Below are positions 1-10,329 of a stretch of 64,000 nucleotides of DNA, piece after piece (the stretch's first letter is position 1; each line of letters opens with the position of its first letter). Below the pieces are notes generated by a model. It searched no databases and was not told the origin of the DNA. It saw nothing but the letters and a program-made list of their open reading frames with translations. This DNA is from Paguma larvata (taxonomy: Eukaryota > Chordata > Mammalia > Carnivora > Viverridae). The translations under genes and the position numbers were made by a program. The DNA lies in NCBI GenBank assembly GCA_030068075.1, contig CM057827.1, forward strand, positions 68,958,500-69,022,499. The letters run 5' to 3'.

Positions 1-79
1 TTCCCAACTTCCCAAGCACTCCTAATTTGATTTGACTGTACTTCATTTAACTATCACAATAAACCTGTGGTCCAGGATG

Positions 80-232
80 GGTAGATTATTTTCCCAGGTT
101 TATACATGAGAACCTGAGTTGCAAAGAGGTTAAAAAGATCTGTCCCAAGTGACTTTTCTTGTAAGGAGCAGAGGTGAGGTTAGAATGGGGGTCCTCTTGT
201 TCATTGCTCAGTTTTATCCACTGTCCACTGTC
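80..232 (-). repeat. MIR-like ancient SINE fragment
   Basis: The order of motifs (a diverged 'fold-down to gagaacctgagttgcaaagaggtt', then 'cccaagtgac', then a 'gaggttagaatgggggtcc' tail) follows the reverse complement of the mammalian MIR core: 'gaggaaactgaggc...gaggttaagtaac...cccaaggtcac'. It is heavily diverged and no ends are visible. The call rests on motif order only. Confidence 0.4.
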
Positions 233-998
233 GTCATGATTCGTGTACATAATTTGTCCATAAATATCAAATAACTAAAGCCAAAGAGGCTATTGTATGC
301 TTTTCAACTAACTTAAGCCTTTAAAATAAAAACAGGAGTAATTATATTAACCGTTAAGCATTAATATTAAAGAGTAGCAGGGTTAAATAGTATATAAAAA
401 TGCAGAGAGGTAAACTGGTTTTGTCTCAGCAAATCCCAACCAACTATGACTTAGTTCAAAATAAACAAGTTTCTGATCTATCCTGAATCTTTCTGGCATG
501 TATGTAACGTATGCAAATACCTAAGGCCCTTAAAGAACTTTCTCAAGTGTCAACATCCCACAGTTTTTCATGGCTCCTGGTTTCCATTTGCCTTAACTAA
601 GGAGAGAAAACAAAACTACTGAGTTAGAATTAACCATGGCGGTCATCAGAGGCACTCCTGGAAAGGGCCTGGCCAGAAGTACTGCTAATGGCACCTCCCC
701 CCCACTTCCTTACAGCCTCATTCCCTCCCTTCTCCACCTCTGCAACTCTGCTCTCACCTAATTTGATATGGAACCTTGAACGCAGCTCCCTGCGCTCTCA
801 GGGTTGAAGCCCAAAGAGCTCTCTTCACAAGGGTGGATACAATCCACCTCAGTCTCTCCATCCTCTAGATTCTGAAAACATTCTCCTGGGGGGGACAGCT
901 CATCTTTCAGATTTAAACTTTTTCTTACACAGCTTGACAGAAACCACAAGGGAGAAAAGATTACGGCCACACCATATGTCTGTTTCTCCGTGACTCTG
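233..998. other. Single-copy stretch, nothing recognised
   Basis: I see no repeat consensus and no convincing exon here. A 70-codon minus-strand reading frame at 758-970 lacks recognisable domains and is within chance expectation. Confidence 0.5.
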
Positions 999-1048
999 TA
1001 TGTGTGTGTGTGTGTGTGTCTTCTGTGTGTGTGTCTGTGTGTATGTGT
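999..1048. repeat. (TG)n microsatellite, imperfect
   Basis: A run of alternating TG is uninterrupted at 1000-1019 and continues with interruptions to about 1048. Tracts like this are usually length-variable. It creates spurious Cys/Val-rich and Thr/His-rich reading frames on the two strands. Confidence 0.95.
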
Positions 1049-3668
1049 TTTCCCAATGAGAGGGGAGTATATTTTCTCTTTTCAAGGAGAAAGATTCTCC
1101 CCTCCCCTTAGGTTTCTAGCTGCTGGATGCTTGCTGATTAATTTAAATCTACACATAACTGGTTCCCTTATTAATGATTCTGCCAGGTTTCCAGAACATA
1201 GCAGGATTAACCTGCTCTGAATACAGACTGTTCTTTTTTAAAGGGGCCATTACCTTTTAATAAGAACATACGAGTATAGCAAGGCAATACCGTTGTTTAT
1301 TCGTGGGGAAAACCATGAGTTTCCTCAAAACCTTTAAAATATGGCTGCCCACCGAAAGCTAAAGGTAGCAAAACCTCCATATCACGGGAATGATCGGCCA
1401 TCCGTGGCGCCAGACTCAGAAATTTCCTAAATGTGTGGCCCTGGATCAGGAGTGTCCAAAACTCCAACTAGGGTGACGGGGGAGAATCTCAAGGAGGTGA
1501 AGTGAGTCTGAAATGAGACTGTAATTTAGTGAAGCACCAATCTAAGCCGTCCCATTAAACCATGTTTGGAGAAAGCTCATGTGAACAGCTGGTGGTTTGT
1601 CAGCCTAACAGAAATTAAAACGAGAGTAAGAGGGAGCGGTAGCTCTCATCCAAGCACTGTTGGGGAGTTTGGCCGCACCCACTGCATGCTGGATGAGACT
1701 ACCCAAAGCCTCCTGAAAATTTTGATGCCACCAAACTCATTCTCCAGACTCACCACACCGGGGCTTACCCCAGAGCTTGCTTTAAGGAACACGACAGGTA
1801 GGTCAGGCGGAAACAAAGGATCGTTGCGTTTGGCATTGTGTGTGCACGTGCAGGTGGGTGCTCCCCAAATCTAGCAAACGCCAGTCAGCTTCAGATCTCC
1901 TCGCAGGAGATTCCTTGTCCAAGATGTTGAGACCAGCAGATCGGAGGAGCTGGATCCCAGCAGACTGGCTAAGTAAATGACACCCCATTGGCACCTGAGA
2001 GGCTAGCTGTCCTTTTATATGCAGGACAGATTTGCTCTCTTCTGTCACGTGGTTTCTATGTGTCGCCCCAAAGGTAACGCCTGTTTTGTCACACTGACCT
2101 CACAGAAGTGTCGTGAGAATTAGAGGGAACAGTATGGGCTCAGAGGCAGTGCACAGGGTCGCTTTGTTATTGTCTCGCACGGGCCTACCCTCCTACCTCT
2201 CACATGGCAGGAGAACCTCCGAAAGCTTTCTAATAGATATCCCAGCTCTTGAGACTTCAAATAAATGACATTTGAATGACACACATTATGACGAGATAAA
2301 TGTTCTGGCTTTTCTAAGTTATCTGACGGCCCCAAATAAAGTTTCACATCTACAGGGTGCCACAGAGCCACAATCCAAGCGACCATCTCTGGACTTTATG
2401 CAAGGTGAGCTAGTTTTCTCACAAAGATGAAATGAGACCATTTCCGGCTTCAGAGAGCTTACAATGTAGAGCCGGGAAATATACACGCAAACAACTGATG
2501 ACTCTTTGCCCTCTGGGATCTCCATGGGACGAGTTGGGTTGAGCTTTGATTGTGCTGGGAATTGAAAGGCGTTGTGGATTCAGTTTTTTAAAGGGACAGT
2601 ACGTAAGAGCCGCTGTTCCAGCATGCGTGTGTATGCAATCTAATGCTGTAAGTAAACCTTCCAGGTATTGAAAGAGAGAGAGGAAAGACAAAGCAAGGGA
2701 ATTTAATATTTTATTTTAAGGAAGGGAAAAAGATGAGGGATTAAATATTTCCCCTCAGTTGCTAGGTGTTCTCTCTGCTGCTATTCTGGAACTGGAAACC
2801 CCAACCAAAGAAACTGCAGACTATAAAATGTTACATAGACAGCACATTTGGGAGCTGTCCAGTTCAATCTGTTCCCACCAAATACCATATAGTCCCCAGA
2901 GCTGGGATTTCCTCTAAATCCAGGATTTAGCCATGTGTCTCCATGGCAAGCCAGAGGTTCAATTCCAGGAATCAGGTTTGGCCTTCCTCCGAGTGCCTTA
3001 ACGAGACTCTAGGAAGAAACATAGCCTGTCAGCAAGACAAACTCAAAAAAAGACCAGCATTACTGTAGTATCTTCTGGCAAAGCAAAACTGCCCAAGAAA
3101 AGATATTCTGGGCTTTGCAAGAAAGCGAATATTTAATAAAAAATGAAAAGACCAAGCGGAAAAAACAAATACCTAGAAATATAGAATAATTTTTAAGACC
3201 CTACATTTTTACCAGGCACATATTTAACTAAAATGAAAAAAAATTGGAAAGCGTGGTTCCAACACATTTCAATGTCCAGTTTTTCTAACATCAAGCTTTT
3301 GTTGTGTGACCTCTGATCATACAAATGGTGTAAAATTTTAAGTCAAATGACAGATTTTGCTTAATGTTTGTCGAGGCAAAGCAACTGACCCTCGAAGAAC
3401 CTTTCCAGATACGAAATTTGTTAACCTTTATAGGACTCCGTGCATCTTAGAAATAATACTGGACTCTGCTCCTCTGTATCTTAGGTATCTTAAGAAAATT
3501 AAATTTCTAATGTATTTCCACCAGAGAGCAGTAAATAAAAAACAAACAAATAAACAACCGGTGCCCTGAACACCACTGCTTCTAAAATTGGTTATCAACA
3601 AATTTTATTTCCCCATTAACTTGCATTGTAGATTCAGAGATTCTCAGTACCGAAATGCTGACTTGATC
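1049..3668. other. Repeat-poor single-copy region without recognised genes
   Basis: About 2.6 kb with no clear SINE, LINE or LTR. Several overlapping reading frames of 60-102 codons occur on both strands (the largest at 1566-1874, plus). None shows a known domain, and frames on opposite strands overlap each other, as expected by chance. I see no polyadenylated processed-gene structure. Confidence 0.5.
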
Positions 3669-3707
3669 AATCTCTTCTCCGCCTTTCGGCTAAGATCAAG
3701 TGTAGTG
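3669..3707 (+). pseudogene. U2 snRNA 5'-end fragment (retropseudogene-like)
   Basis: The stretch around 3671-3706 matches the 5' end of spliceosomal U2 snRNA. The match includes GGCTAAGATCAAGTGTAGT exactly (3688-3706), preceded by a slightly altered 'cttctccgcctttc' in place of U2's 'cttctcggccttttg'. Functional U2 is about 190 nt. Here the similarity fades after about 40 nt, so the branch-site-pairing and Sm regions are not recognisable. It is therefore a truncated, non-functional copy. U2 fragments like this are commonly scattered by LINE-mediated retrotransposition. No A-tail or TSD was identified. Confidence 0.72.
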
Positions 3708-4579
3708 AAATGTTTGTTTCATATTCCTGGACTTCTTTAATATTCTCATTCTCTGTCACTGAAAAGCACGGCTTGGAAACATATCCCAGAATGAAATAGG
3801 GGAGGCTGCTTTTATAAAATGAAAAACCTGCCTTCCCTTGTTTTGTCCATTCGCCCAGGGTCTCTCTGGGTCTGCACCTCCACCCCTGCTGGTGAAGGAG
3901 TTTGGTGGGCACCCGGATCTGCGTTTCTCTGTCACAGGACAGACACTGCCAAGAGGCCGCAGGAGCACTCTAACAGGAGTTGTGAATGCTAAACGGGAAT
4001 CCTGCAAGGAAAGGAAGAACAGGGATGCCATCCAGTGGTCAGCCAGTGGCCTTGCTGCCTATGTGATCCTCGGCACTACCTCCATGGAAAGTGCTAGAAT
4101 GCAATTTGCAGGCTCTGAATCTTAAAGGTAAGCAGGCCAAAAGAAAGAATTACTCCAGCCTGAGCAAACCTCCACCACGCAGCCTACTTTTCTAAATCGC
4201 AAAATGAGAACAAGGGAGCGGAATTGAGCCAGGGACCTGGAAGCTAACTTGAAAAGCCACCTGGCCGAGAAGCTCTCAAGTGCAGCCGCTTCCATGAAGC
4301 TTTTTACAGCACTGATTCCTGGGACCACCAAGACCTTCTGAGTGACAACCTCCAGGGACAAGTCTTGAGAAATGGTGTTGTCTGAAAAAAAAAGATATCT
4401 GGGTGATTCTGAGACAGAGAGAGTCTCACGTAGTCCAAAACTGGACTTAAGCTCAGTGATTTAATCCACTCTGCTGTCTTTAGCAGGGTTGAGCTTCAGC
4501 TCTCCCGGCTCGACATGTCTTTCCTGACTCTAAAATCTTAAACACCTATTCTAGTCATTCATTCCAGCATCCAAAATCC
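3708..4579. other. Single-copy stretch
   Basis: No repeat or gene recognised. Overlapping frames at 3838-4125 (plus) and 3756-4031 (minus) are mutually exclusive and lack known motifs. Confidence 0.45.
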
Positions 4580-4795
4580 CAGACCGTCAGGGAATTCTCC
4601 TTCCTGATCTGAGTCCAAGCTCTGCTGCTTGTTAGCTGCGTAAGCTAGCCTTCCAACCCCTCAGTTTTGCATGAATAAATGGGGTCATGAGAGTACTTAC
4701 CCTGTAGATTTGTGGGGGAAAGGAAAGGGCTTAGAGCAGTAACTGTCACTTAGTATGCTCTAAAATAGTTGTTATTCGTATCATTTATTATTACT
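4580..4795 (+). repeat. MIR SINE, sense
   Basis: MIR hallmarks appear in order: 'gagtccaagctctgctgcttgttagctg', 'cctcagttttgc...aaatggggtcatgagagtacttaccctgtag', 'agggcttagagcagtaactgtcacttagtatgct' and a final 'gttattcgtatcatttattatt'. This is the sense orientation of the mammalian-wide tRNA-derived SINE. It is strongly diverged, consistent with great age. Confidence 0.75.
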
Positions 4796-5035
4796 CTGTT
4801 CTGGCTGCTCTTTTGGCTTATTTTCATTTGCTTGATCCCAAAGGATATAATGATCATGCTAAGCCTAGGGCTTGCCGTCCAGCTAGCTGTCTTACCTGTC
4901 TGCCCCAACCATCCCCAGGCCTGTACAGCCCTTGTTGATACTGACAGATTCGCCTATAGGCTAAGTCTAACCCATTTTCTGAGCTAATAGTGAGCACAAC
5001 AGGAGCTCCAGCGCCCCATCAGCAGATACATGGAA

Positions 5036-5182
5036 TGAATGGAAACATTTCTTGACGACCTACTATGTGCCTAGTGCAACACAAGGCACATTATGTATAT
5101 TATCTCATTTAATTGTCTCAGCAATGCTCCAAGGTAGACATTAAGCTCCCTAATTTACAGAGGAGAAAATGGAGTCTTAAAG
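5036..5182 (-). repeat. MIR SINE, antisense fragment
   Basis: The piece 'acctactatgtgcc...attatctcatttaattgtctcagcaatgctcc...tttacagaggagaaaatgga' is the reverse complement of the MIR 3' half and core. It lies about 240 bp downstream of the sense MIR and faces it. Confidence 0.7.
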
Positions 5183-5884
5183 AAATAACATAAAGTGGAA
5201 CATTTCCCTCAGCGCCACCAAAGGCTGGGAAATGAATTGCTCCCAGTGACCAGCTCTGGGCACACTTAGGCCGTCTCTGACTCTAACTGCAGTTGATGGC
5301 CCTGTTCATGCGTCCAGGGGTTCTCCCCAGCACCCAGGTCCTCTTAACACAGCTCACTGGCCTCCTTATGTGGGATGCCTTGTATACCACCTACAAATCC
5401 TTTCCTAGGAAGCTGAATTCTGTTTCCTACATCCCTTGGTCCGGGCATATGCACTGCTCTGATAGATGGGAAACCAGCCTGACCCCAAGAATCACTCCCT
5501 GCTGCTGCTCCCCCCAGCAAGATGCCTCCCTCAAATGCATAACAGCTGGTGAAAGCAAGCCCACATTTGCCAAGGCTCATTGACACCATACACTGAGTTA
5601 CTGGCTGCCTTTCCCGCCAAGACCAGGCCTACAATTGCCTCCAGTTTCCCCCACAATCTGTTCTTTCCAGCTTCCAATTTTTCTTACTTCCTACCACACA
5701 AAGGTGCTGAGGCCCCAGCATTCCTCACACCTGAGCCTGCACTAGTGCCGCTGTTACCAGCATGCTGTGTGAAGAAATGCGTGCAGGCCCACCAGCATTA
5801 CAGAATGGAAGAATAGGAGTCAGGACGAGGGCCAAACAAAGTGCCAGAAAACTGGAAAATGGTGAATCCTGCTACTATACTTTA
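5183..5884. other. Single-copy stretch
   Basis: No recognised repeat. A 96-codon plus frame (5293-5583) and an 81-codon minus frame (5344-5589) overlap almost completely. Neither resembles a known protein, so neither is called a gene. Confidence 0.45.
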
Positions 5885-6480
5885 CAAGGTACTCAAGCTC
5901 ACTTGTACTCAGCAAATATTTATAAACATGACTACAAACATAGGAAACAAGTCACAAGGTCAGATGTCATGTCAAATAGGAAGACAATCAGGACCTAATC
6001 CTTGCTCCTAAGGAATTTTGAGATAAAAACACACTATTTTAAGCGAAATATTAACACGAGGCAATATACGTTAAGGACCAGATGAGTAATATGTTCAGTG
6101 TGTGCCGTAGAATTTGATGAGATTTTGCACAGCCTGTGGGGATCATAGGAAACTGCCGAGAAAAAATAGCCCTGTGCTGGACAATGTATGATGAGTAGAA
6201 ATTATTTAAGCGGTGAGGCTGTGGTAAGACCCACCAGGGTTTACCCTCTGGTAAAGAACCAGAATAGATGCGGTGGAGGTGGAGGCCACTGATAGCACCG
6301 GGGTAACGGGATTGCATGTGGAAAGTTGGGGCTGGACTGTGGACCAAGTTGAATGTGAGATTGAAGAGTTCAGAGTTAATCCTATAGGCAAGAAGATCCT
6401 GATGGGACTTTTGAGAAGGGAATGATATGGCGAAAGTGTGTTTGGGGAAATTTTATGTGGCAACAGCTAGTAAGAGGCTT
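5885..6480 (-). mobile_element. L2 LINE fragment, antisense
   Basis: It begins with 'actcagcaaatatttataaa', the reverse complement of the L2 3' end. Further on it carries 'cctaatccttgctcctaagg' and 'ttcagagttaatcctataggcaagaagatcc...ttttgagaagggaatgatatgg', which parallel the antisense L2 3' region. It is heavily diverged with internal gaps. Confidence 0.55.
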
Positions 6481-6638
6481 AGAGGACTTCCAGGGGTCAC
6501 AGGTGCTCTGGTTCAGCATTTCCTAACATGTATCTCAATATGTTCATTGGAATGTAAGTGGGAAAGAAATTAATCAAAGATATTTCAAAGCCAAATAAAA
6601 GGAAGCCATACTAAAGTAAGCCAAGTAAGATGGGTGGG

Positions 6639-6672
6639 TTTTTTTTGTTTTTTTTTTGTTTTTTTTTTTTTG
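6639..6672. repeat. T-rich homopolymer tract
   Basis: T runs are interrupted by single G residues. It could be an old reverse-complement A-tail, but no retroelement body adjoins it. Confidence 0.85.
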
Positions 6673-6954
6673 AAGATCTTCTCAGAGCCTTTTATGTTAA
6701 GCCTCTGAAGGAGATACAAAACGTAGAAATGTAGCATTTCCCAAACTTACTTAGTTGCCTGCTGAGCCGCTTTCCACAGTGAAGCTTATAAGAAAGAATA
6801 AGAATAGCATTCTGGGATACAAACTCTGGATGATGGAGGGTGGCCTGAAGCAAGTGACAGATGTTGTCATTTTAAAGAAGACATCTCAGATCTCTTCTCT
6901 AAGTTGCGGGGATTAAAGGAGAAGGCAGAAATGGAGAGACAACTATATCCTTCA

Positions 6955-7438
6955 GTTCCCTCACTGTAAATACCTTGGTGTCATCCTTGACTCCGCTCTT
7001 TCTCTCAAATTATATATCCAATCCATCAGCAACACCTGGTGAATCTACCTTCAAAGCTATATCCATCATCTGACAACTTTTCACCACCTTCTTGGCTATA
7101 GAAACCAGTATCATTCTTCTAACCAGTCTCTTCGTTCTACCCCGTATACCCCGATATTAACAGAGAAAATTAGACTGATCATTTGGAATATTAATCGGAT
7201 CAGGTCACTCCTCTGTTCAAAACCCTATAATGGCTCTCATCTCACTCAGAGTAAAAGCCAAAATCCTGACAATGGCCTTAAAACCCAGCATGTCCTCTAT
7301 CCCAACCCATGCCACCTCTTTGACTTCACTTCTGCTCTTTCTTCCCCCTTGAACTCCCCTTTCTCTTCCTTGATCATCCAGAAACACCCCCAACTCAGAG
7401 ATTTGGGCTAACTGTTCCCTCCACTTGAATTCTAACCT

Positions 7439-7484
<46 letters not shown>

Positions 7485-7620
7485 TTATTTTTTTTACTTT
7501 CCACTGTTCTTAGGAATATATGCCCCAATAGGATAGGGATCTCCCCTATTTTGTTTTATCCCTATTGCCAAGCATATAAAAGGAACTATATGTGTTGAAC
7601 TAGCTAATTAAATTCCAACG
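6955..7620 (+). mobile_element. L2 LINE 3' fragment, sense, interrupted by (TTTA)n
   Basis: Successive L2 3'-region motifs are in order: 'ggtgtcatccttgactcc', 'atccatcagcaa...ggtgaatctaccttcaaa', 'caggtcactcctctgttcaaaaccc', 'tggctctcatctcactcagagtaaaagcc' and 'ctgttccctccacttgaattct'. After the (TTTA)n tract it continues with 'ccaataggatagggatc...ttgttttatccctattgcc'. The tract therefore replaced or expanded within the element. Confidence 0.75.
7438..7498. repeat. (TTTA)n microsatellite
   Basis: About eleven TTTA units followed by a degenerate T-rich end, lying inside the L2 fragment. A tetranucleotide array of this size is likely to vary in length. It may descend from the tail of an antisense SINE whose body is no longer visible. 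Confidence 0.95.
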
Positions 7621-7634
7621 GCAATGCTGAGTGT

Positions 7635-7800
7635 TTGAGAAGGCATTATCTATATTTTGTAGATAAAGAAATTGAGAGTCAGAGACTATTTGGATTTGTG
7701 CAAGAGTGAAGGTAACACGTGGTTAATTTATCATTTTCTAATTTTCAGATTAGAATCTAGGTCTCTTGGTTTTTCAACTATACAATAATCTTACAGAGCT
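7635..7800 (-). repeat. MIR-like SINE, antisense
   Basis: 'attatctatattttgtagataaagaaattgagagtcagagac...gtgaaggtaacacgtgg...tagaatctaggtctcttgg' follows the reverse complement of MIR. It abuts the L2 fragment. Confidence 0.55.
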
Positions 7801-8608
7801 GCGGAAACAGAAAAATAGCTTTAAGCATATTAAAATGGCTAAATTCAGAGATTACGAGAGGATTCTGCTTTTTTGAAGGAAAAAAAAAGCATCGTGGGCT
7901 AAATATCATCCATTTCCTTTAGCTCATGAAGACTGTCCCATATAAAATTTCACTTACATTCTATATGTCAAACAAAGAAAAAAAATGGGGATAAACACAC
8001 AGAGAAATATAAACATGTCTTAGTGAAATCTCACTTAACAGAAATCTACCACAAATGCTAGTCTAGAGGACTCCTGCTTACATTATAGACATCTTAAGGG
8101 ACTCTTTCTGACCCTCAGAAAGGTGTGATATCTATGTTGGCAAGCCCTAAGATGGTAAAAAATGAAAACTGTTATGAAAACAAAAAAGCAACAATTTTTA
8201 CATCATGCACCTATGAAAAATAACAACCAAGCAGCTTAGCATTCCAGTACATCCACCAGGGCATAAGGTATAAGCAAATGCTGGGAAAGAGGAGAACTAT
8301 GGTCTTCTTCTACTAAAGGGCACAAAAATTCTTCTCTAAACTGGACTCGTTGCCTCCCCAACACACTTGGTGTATTTCTGCAGGAACTCTGTACACATTA
8401 GGCTAGAAATGACTGGAGTTACTTTTCAATTTATCTGAAATGCCCTGCTACACTATCCTGATCCCAGAGATATCGCAGGAACTGATTTTCCCCAAGGGGA
8501 AAAAATATAGGAGTTGGGGGAATGGAAGGAAGAATCATGGGAACAAAGACACTCAAATCAGAAGACCAGAGATAAAAAGTCTGTGTTAGATAAGATAGTT
8601 GTTCTAGA
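7801..8608. other. AT-rich single-copy stretch
   Basis: No gene and no confidently recognised repeat. One 61-codon minus frame (8431-8616) is not supported by motifs. Confidence 0.45.
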
Positions 8609-8800
8609 CCAATCATTCTCAGACATTAGAATGTATCAGAATCACCTGGAGAGCTTGTAAACACACACACACACACACACACATTGTTGAGCTCAACTCC
8701 AGAGTTTCTGATTCAGCGGGTCTAGGAATTAGCATTTATAACAGTTTCCCAAATGATGCTGATGTTGGTGGAAAGGAATTACATTATGGAATCACTGTTT
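8609..8800 (+). mobile_element. MER5A-type hAT (Charlie) MITE remnant
   Basis: The left end 'ccaatcattctcag' and the right end 'gaatcactgtttta' resemble degraded hAT-Charlie terminal inverted repeats. Between them lie the MER5A landmarks 'cagaatcacctggagagctt', 'gagtttctgattcagcgggtctagg' and 'cccaaatgatgctgatg'. These non-autonomous DNA transposons are ancient in placental mammals. An (AC)n expansion has grown inside this copy. Confidence 0.75.
8660..8683. repeat. (AC)12 microsatellite
   Basis: A pure AC dinucleotide run inside the MER5A copy. Confidence 0.97.
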
Positions 8801-8889
8801 TAGATATACCATTTGCCTAAATGGGACTCCATTTTGGGAAAAATGTAACAAGAAACCCATAACCCTCTAGAATGAAATTCCATACAATC

Positions 8890-9005
8890 TTAAAATGTTA
8901 GAACTCGAAAGGCCCTTATGGGGGTTCCATGCTATGGGGAGAAAATAGAGGTCCAGACAAGTTACTTAATGTGCCCAAGGTCATGTTTCTCAAACTGCAG
9001 ATTAA
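8890..9005. repeat. Ancient SINE-like fragment, family uncertain
   Basis: 'ttagaactcgaaaggcccttatggg' followed by 'gaggtccagacaagttactt...cccaaggtcatg' matches a common mammalian pattern. Similar copies are seen here at 41595-41795 and 60815-60965. I cannot name the family securely; a MIR relative is most likely. Confidence 0.4.
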
Positions 9006-9136
9006 CACCCTCCCCTGGATTATAAAATCAATATAGAAGAGAATGATCAAGAAAAAAAAGAGAAAAGGATCAAATTACAAAAATGAGAATGAAAGTGTGG
9101 ACATCAATAGTGATCTTTCAGAAATAAAAATGATCA

Positions 9137-9357
9137 GGGGCGCCTGGGTGGCTCAGTTGGTTGAGCGGCTGACTTCGGCTCAGGTCATGATCTCACATTC
9201 TGTGAGTTTGAGCCCCGCGTCGGGCTCTGTGCTGAAAGCTCAGAGCCTGGAGCCTGCTTCAGATTCTGTGTCTCCCTCTCTCTCTGCCCTTCCCCTGCTC
9301 ATGCTCTGTCTCTATGTCTCTCAAAAATAAATAAACGTTAAAAAAAATTAAAAAAAA
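9137..9357 (+). mobile_element. CAN-SINE (felid type), sense, with 16-bp TSD
   Basis: A full tRNA-Lys-derived head starts GGGGCGCCTGGGTGGCTCAG and is followed by an A-box region and a B-box-like 'gagtttgagccccg'. Then come a CT-rich body and an AAATAAATAAA tail. A perfect 16-bp target-site duplication (GAAATAAAAATGATCA) flanks it at 9121-9136 and 9358-9373. It sits inside the L1 ORF2 fragment. Confidence 0.97.
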
Positions 9358-9582
9358 GAAATAAAAATGATCAAAAGGAAATACTATGAACAACTGTATG
9401 CCAACAATTGAGATAACCTCAATGAAATAGGCAAATTCCTAGAAAATTACAAGCTGCTGAACCTGACCCATGACAGGAATAAGTCTGAATATACTATTAC
9501 AAATAATGAGATTGAATTAATAATCAAAAACCTTCTCAAAAAAAAATGCCCAGATGGCTTTATTGGTTAACTCTTCCAAATG

Positions 9583-9792
9583 CTTATTTTTATTTTTAAT
9601 CTTTTAAGTTTATTTATTTATTTTGAGAGAGACAGAGACGGTGCAAGTGGCGGAAGAGCAGAGACAGCAAGCAGGCTCCATACTGTCAGCACAGAACCCA
9701 ATGTGGGGCTTGAACTCATGGAACTGTGATACTGTGACCTGAGCCAAAACCAAGTGTTAGATGCTCAACTAACTGAGCCACCCAGGTGCCCC
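9583..9792 (-). mobile_element. CAN-SINE, antisense
   Basis: The reverse-complement tail 'tttaagtttatttatttattttgagagaga' leads to a closing 'gagccacccaggtgcccc'. TSD copies AACTCTTCCAAATG (9569-9582) and AACTCTACCAAATG (9796-9809) differ at one base. This is the second SINE inserted in the same L1 fragment. Confidence 0.95.
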
Positions 9793-9858
9793 ATGAACTC
9801 TACCAAATGTTTAAAGAAGAAATAACACCAAGACGCAAATTCTTCCAAACAAGAGAGA

Positions 9859-10204
9859 ATGCTTCTCAACTATGAGGTTAATACTACTGATACCAAAACC
9901 AAAGACATCGCTAGAAAAATAAACTGCAGAGCAATATCACTTATAAATACAGACATTACAACCCTCAACAAAATACTAACAAAACCATATTTATCAACAT
10001 ATAAAAAAAGATTATACACCATGATCAAACGAGATTTATTCCAGGAATACAAGTTTGGTTTAACACATGAAAAATCAATAAATGCAGAGGCACCTAGGTG
10101 GCTTAGTTGTCCAACTCTTGATTTCTGCTCAGGTAATGATCTCACAGTTCATGGAATCAAGCCCAGTGTCGGGCTACATCCTGACAGCCTAGAGCCTGCT
10201 TGGG

Positions 10205-10252
<48 letters not shown>

Positions 10253-10317
10253 GCTCTCGCTCTCACTCTTGCTCTCCCCCAATCACATTCTCTCTCTATC
10301 TCAAAATAAATAAATAA
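9859..10317 (+). other. Chance chimeric reading frame: L1 ORF2 remnant joined to a SINE
   Basis: A 152-codon open frame combines about 75 codons of decayed L1 reverse transcriptase with translation of the third SINE, ending in a long Ser-Leu repeat from the (CT)n tract. It lacks the catalytic YADD box. It is the second-longest open frame in the window and should not be annotated as a gene. Confidence 0.85.
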
Positions 10318-10329
10318 ACTTTAAAAAAA
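10087..10329 (+). mobile_element. CAN-SINE, sense, with expanded (CT)n
   Basis: The head is diverged ('gaggcacctaggtggcttag'), followed by 'gctcaggtaatgatctcaca', an expanded CT block and the tail 'caaaataaataaataaa'. It lies between two pieces of the same L1 ORF2 fragment ('gaaaaatcaataaatg' left, 'aaattcaatacacc' right), with an imperfect repeat of flank sequence as remains of the TSD. Confidence 0.9.
10208..10251. repeat. (CT)22 microsatellite inside a SINE
   Basis: A pure CT run forms the pyrimidine block of the CAN-SINE. Such blocks are a known source of length polymorphism in carnivores. Confidence 0.97.

Noticed and set aside
9137..9210. tRNA-like heads with A and B boxes in about 17 places
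   Set aside because: They are CAN-SINE heads, not tRNA genes: the cloverleaf is degraded, there is no proper acceptor stem, and each is joined to a CT-rich body (or directly to an A-rich tail).
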